Origin: Schistocerca nitens
Taxonomy: Eukaryota; Arthropoda; Insecta; Orthoptera; Acrididae
Length of the DNA stretch: 64,000 nt
Reading direction: 5' to 3'
Assembly (NCBI RefSeq): GCF_023898315.1
Contig: NC_064622.1
Span: 274,527,503-274,591,502, forward strand
The position numbers and the translations under genes are program-made. Positions 60,591-64,000 of the stretch are shown piece by piece; the stretch's first letter is position 1; each line of letters starts with the position of its first letter. Below the pieces are notes generated by a model that was given only the letters and a program-made list of their open reading frames with translations, made no database searches and was not told the origin of the DNA.

Positions 60591-61339
60591 AAGCAAACCA
60601 CAAATCCTGTATTTATCAATTACTTTAAACAATATAAACAAATACTTACACAATGGAAAATGACAAACAAATTCCAGGAATAAGACTAAAGCAACCTGGA
60701 GTATCATAAAAAGAGAAACAGGTACTACATCATTAGCCCACAAAAATATAGAACTTCATGAAAACAGCAATAAAATAATCAACCCCACAGCAGTGGCTAA
60801 TAAATTTAACAAGTACTTTTGCAATGTAGCACACCACCTGATTACCAAACATTACAACTCACAACCAGACAGCAATACACTCCAGTCAGATACAAAAATT
60901 CTTACAAGAACCCTATTCATGTCTCCAACAACACATGAGGAATTATCTGTCATTATAAAAAGGTTACCCAATAAGTATTCAGCAGGTACTGATGAAATAC
61001 CAGATATTATCATCAAAGCAAGTGTAACATCTATCGTAGAACCATTAACAGATATTTTCAATTCATCATTCGTGAGTGGTATATTCCCGAAAAATCTGAA
61101 AATAGCAAAAGTGACACCACTGTACAAGAAAGGGGACAAACATGAAGCTGCAAACTATAGACCTGTATCAGTATTGTCAGGCTTTGGTAAAATTCTTGAA
61201 AAACTATATCTTAGAAGGCTGACAGCCTTTCTAAATAAAGAAAACATAATAAGTGATGCGCAACACGTATTCAGAACTGGCAGATCAACAGTGTCAGCTA
61301 TTTATACCTTCTTAAATGAAATTCTAACTGCAATAGATA

Positions 61340-62887
61340 CAGGGTGTTTCAAAAATGACCGGTATATTTGAAATGGCAATAAAAACTAAACGAGCAGCGA
61401 TAGAAATACACCGTTTGTTGCAATATGCTTGGGACAACAGAAAATTTTCAGGTAGACAAACTTTCGAAATTACAGTAGTTACAATTTTCAACAACAGATG
61501 GTGCTGCGGTCTGGGAAACTCTATAGTATGATATTTTCCACATATCCACCATGCGTAGCAATAATATGGCGTAGTCTCTGAATGAAATTACCCGAAACCT
61601 TTGACAACGTGTCTGGCGGAATGGCTTCACATGCAGATGAGATGTACTGCTTCAGCTGTTCAATTGTTTCTGGATTCTGGCGGTACACCTGGTCTTTCAA
61701 GTGTCCCCACAGAAAGAAGTCACAGGGGTTCATGTCTGGCGAATAGGGAGGCCACTCCACGCCGCCTCCTGTATGTTTCAGATAGCCCAAAGCAATCACA
61801 CGATCATCGAAATATTCATTCAGGAAATTAAAGACGTCGGCCGTGCGATGTGGCCGGGCACCATCTTGCATAAACCACGAGGTGTTCGCAGTGTCGTCTA
61901 AGGCAGTTTGTACCGCCACAAATTCACGAAGAATGTCCAGATAGCGTGATGCAGTAATCGTTTCGGATCTGAAAAATGGGCCAATGATTCCTTTGGAAGA
62001 AATGGCGGCCCAGACCAGTACTTTTTGAGGATGCAGGGACGATGGGACTGCAACATGGGGCTTTTCGGTTCCCCATATGCGCCAGTTCTGTTTATTGACG
62101 AAGCTGTCCAGGTAAAAATAAGCTTCGTCAGTAAACCAAATGCTGCCCACATGCATATCGCCGTCATCAATCCTGTGCACTATATCGTTAGCGAATGTCT
62201 CTCGTGCAGCAATGGTAGCGGCGCTGAGGGGTTGCTGCGTTTGAATTTTGTATGGATAGAGGTGTAAACTCTGGCGCATGAGACGATACGTGGACGTTGG
62301 CGTCATTTGGACCACAGCTGCAACACGGCGAACGGAAACCCGAGGCCGCTGTTGGATCACCTGCTGCCCTAGCTGCGCGTTGCCCTCTGTGGTTGCCGTA
62401 CGCAGTCGCCCTACCTTTCCAGCACGTTCATCCGTCACGTTCCCAGTCCGTTGAAATTTTTCAAACAGATCCTTTATTGTATCGCTTTTCGGTCCTTTGG
62501 TTACATTAAACCTCCGTTGAAAACTTCGTCTTGTTGCAACAACACTGTGTTCTAGGCGGTGGAATTCCAACACCAGAAAAATCCTCTGTTCTAAGGAATA
62601 AACCATGTTGTCTACAGCACACTTGCACGTTGTGAACAGCACACGCTTACAGCAGAAATACGACGTACAGAACGGCACACCCACAGACTGCGTTGTCTTC
62701 TATATCTTTCACATCACTTGCAGCGCCATCTGTTGTTGAAAATTGTAACTACTGTAATTTCGAAAGTTTGTCCGCCTGAAAATGTACTGTTGTCCCAAGC
62801 ATATTGCAACAAACGGTGTATTTCTATCGCTGCTCGTTTAGTTTTTATTGCCGTTTCAAATATACCGGTCATTTTTGAAACACCCTG
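61340..62887 (-). mobile_element. Young Tc1/mariner-superfamily transposon with 168-bp TIRs
   Basis: Left (61340-61507) and right (62720-62887) termini are 168-bp inverted repeats with about six or seven mismatches, starting CAGGGTGTTTCAAAAATGAC. TA flanks both ends (61338-61339; 62888-62889). The 1548-bp element contains one long minus-strand ORF with all catalytic residues. Removing it and one TA rejoins the host LINE RT at AIDT|NKQHVSG. Intact ends, intact ORF and high TIR identity point to a recent insertion. Confidence 0.94.
61521..62684 (-). CDS. Tc1/mariner (IS630-like) transposase, apparently intact
   Basis: A 387-codon uninterrupted frame, stop TAG at 61521-61523. The likely start is either 62684 or the internal Met27 (62606, MVYSLEQRIFLVLEFHRLEH), where the conserved part begins. 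Residues about 30-100 form the first helix-turn-helix domain (SVVATRRSFQRRFNV, FEKFQRTGNV) and about 105-140 the second (RVSVRRVAAVVQMTPTSTYR). The catalytic core has WFTDEAYF (D186), WFMQDGARPH (D274) and WPPYSPDMNPCDFFLWGHLK (D317/D322). The spacing from D274 to D322 is 47 residues, much more than the 34 of mariner or Tc1. The enzyme would excise and insert the element at TA sites. No stop or frameshift is visible. Confidence 0.93.
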   Translation of the reverse strand: MGVPFCTSYFCCKRVLFTTCKCAVDNMVYSLEQRIFLVLEFHRLEHSVVATRRSFQRRFNVTKGPKSDTIKDLFEKFQRTGNVTDERAGKVGRLRTATTEGNAQLGQQVIQQRPRVSVRRVAAVVQMTPTSTYRLMRQSLHLYPYKIQTQQPLSAATIAARETFANDIVHRIDDGDMHVGSIWFTDEAYFYLDSFVNKQNWRIWGTEKPHVAVPSSLHPQKVLVWAAISSKGIIGPFFRSETITASRYLDILREFVAVQTALDDTANTSWFMQDGARPHRTADVFNFLNEYFDDRVIALGYLKHTGGGVEWPPYSPDMNPCDFFLWGHLKDQVYRQNPETIEQLKQYISSACEAIPPDTLSKVSGNFIQRLRHIIATHGGYVENIIL

Positions 62888-64000
62888 TAATAAGCAACAT
62901 GTGTCTGGCATATTTCTTGACCTAAGTAAAGCCTTCGATGTAACTGATCATAATAATCTGTTGCAGAAACTAGGTAATTATGGAATACAAGGCCTGCCAA
63001 ACAAGTGGATACATTCCTACCTTCATGATCGTCAACAGATCACTCAAATAAAATACAAAGACATAAAAACACAAAAAATTGTAATTTTTACAGTAATGCA
63101 CAAAACATTAGATATGGAGTTCCTCAAGGGTCAGTCCTTGGGCCAATTCTTTTCATTCTTTATGTTAATGATTTGTCAGAAAAAATAGCTAGAGGGACAA
63201 CAGTACTTTTTGCAGATGACACAAATATCCCAATCAAGTCACGTGATGAGGAAAGCCTACAAAAAACAGCTACAGGTATAATACAAAATTTGACACAATG
63301 GTTCAGAATAAACAAGCTAATAATAAATAATGAAAAAACAGTGACAGTCTATTTCCACAATTCAGAGAAACTAGATCCTGCAAGGCCAATTTTTAAAATT
63401 GATGGAAGAACTGTCATCTGTGAGCAACACAAAATTTTTTAGGTATACATATTCAGCAAAACCTAAAATGGGAGACACATCTTAACGATGTAAATAAAAA
63501 GCTAAACACACTTACATACGCAGTAAGAATCCTCACATAAAATACAAGCCGTGCATCTGTGATCACATTGTACCATGGCAGTATTCACTCACTGCCAATG
63601 TACTGTATTATCTTTTGGGGGAACTCCGTAGGTTCAAACAAAAGATTTAGGCTACAGAAAAAGATTGTTAGAATAATAAACCATGCTAAGTACAGAGACT
63701 CCTGTAGACCAATATTTAAAAATCTCAGTATACTGCCTCTTCCTTGCTTATATATGTATGAAATATTAAATTTCACAAAAGGAAGTATTTTAAAACATGG
63801 AAGTATCTTCAAATATAACTGTGATTACCACCCTCATGATACCAGGCAGAATCATTACTTACATGTCAATACAGTAAGTACAAACATTTGTAAGAGAGGA
63901 GTGTATCATACTGGCATAATGCTGCACAATCACATGCCAACCTATTTGAAACAGATGCAAAAATTTATAAAAGTTTAAAGTGAAACTGAAAGAGTACTTG

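Larger units (their letters stand above)
57300..64000 (+). mobile_element. Long Jockey/CR1-like LINE with endonuclease and RT, doubly interrupted
   Basis: Endonuclease: FHQNVQSLSNKLNEIQILLN (57654), CCTEHWLNKD, CVYRSPDGDSF, then after a one-base shift in an A-run near 58046 GDFNVDFSK (58064) and GFSDHNAQILTI (58255). The linker and RT resume at 60590: YFKQYKQ, MANKFNKYFCNVA, KVTPLYKKGD, YRPVSVLSGFGKILEK, ISDAQHVFRTGRSTV. After the second insertion come SGIFLDLSKAFDVTDHNNLL (62900), YGVPQGSVLGPILF (63115), FADDT (63210) and the C-terminal IIFWGNSVGSNKRF. It continues past the window edge. Insertions at 58575-60590 and 61340-62887, plus frameshifts, inactivate it. Confidence 0.88.

Overview
This is animal nuclear DNA, most likely from a large-genome insect. 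The SINE, Penelope-like and Gypsy families look like those I recall from grasshoppers and locusts (Orthoptera); that is recognition from memory, not a database match. The sequence is A+T-rich, full of microsatellites and dominated by transposable elements (TEs).

Host gene: the only cellular gene I can support is the 3' half of the RbBP5 orthologue on the + strand. RbBP5 is the WD40-repeat subunit of SET1/MLL (COMPASS) histone H3K4 methyltransferase complexes. Five exons are visible: 572-691, 9515-9668, 21765-21977, 29658-29952 and 33354-33457. The splice phases agree at all four junctions and the last exon carries the stop codon. The 5' exons lie upstream of the window. About 0.9 kb of coding sequence is spread over 33 kb, with introns of 8.8, 12.1, 7.7 and 3.4 kb.

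Intron layout. Intron 1 holds a mariner relic, a Tigger/pogo-like element inside a tRNA-like palindromic element, and a 2.45-kb element with long terminal inverted repeats. Intron 2 holds LINE fragments, a Harbinger-like element inside an RTE-like LINE, an intact-ended mariner inside a reverse-strand LINE, and a three-layer nest at 18.8-19.66 kb. Intron 3 holds a dead piggyBac, an unidentified purine-rich block and a Tc1 tail. Intron 4 holds a young 5'-truncated LINE about 85 bp from a splice donor.

Downstream of the gene (33.5-64 kb) I see only TEs: a Tc1-like element, a decayed LINE, a mariner, several Penelope-like elements (PLEs, with RT and GIY-YIG endonuclease relics), a Gypsy element inserted in a PLE and itself hit by a SINE, and finally a long LINE broken by a second LINE and by a young Tc1/mariner-superfamily transposon. 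That last transposon has 168-bp inverted repeats and an uninterrupted 387-codon transposase frame.

The most unusual material is (1) the young long-TIR transposon with a 47-residue spacer between its last two catalytic aspartates, (2) two kinds of element carrying opposed tRNA-like promoter modules, and (3) the insertion stratigraphy, which target-site duplications resolve in several places. I found no CRISPR array, rRNA gene or convincing functional tRNA gene.
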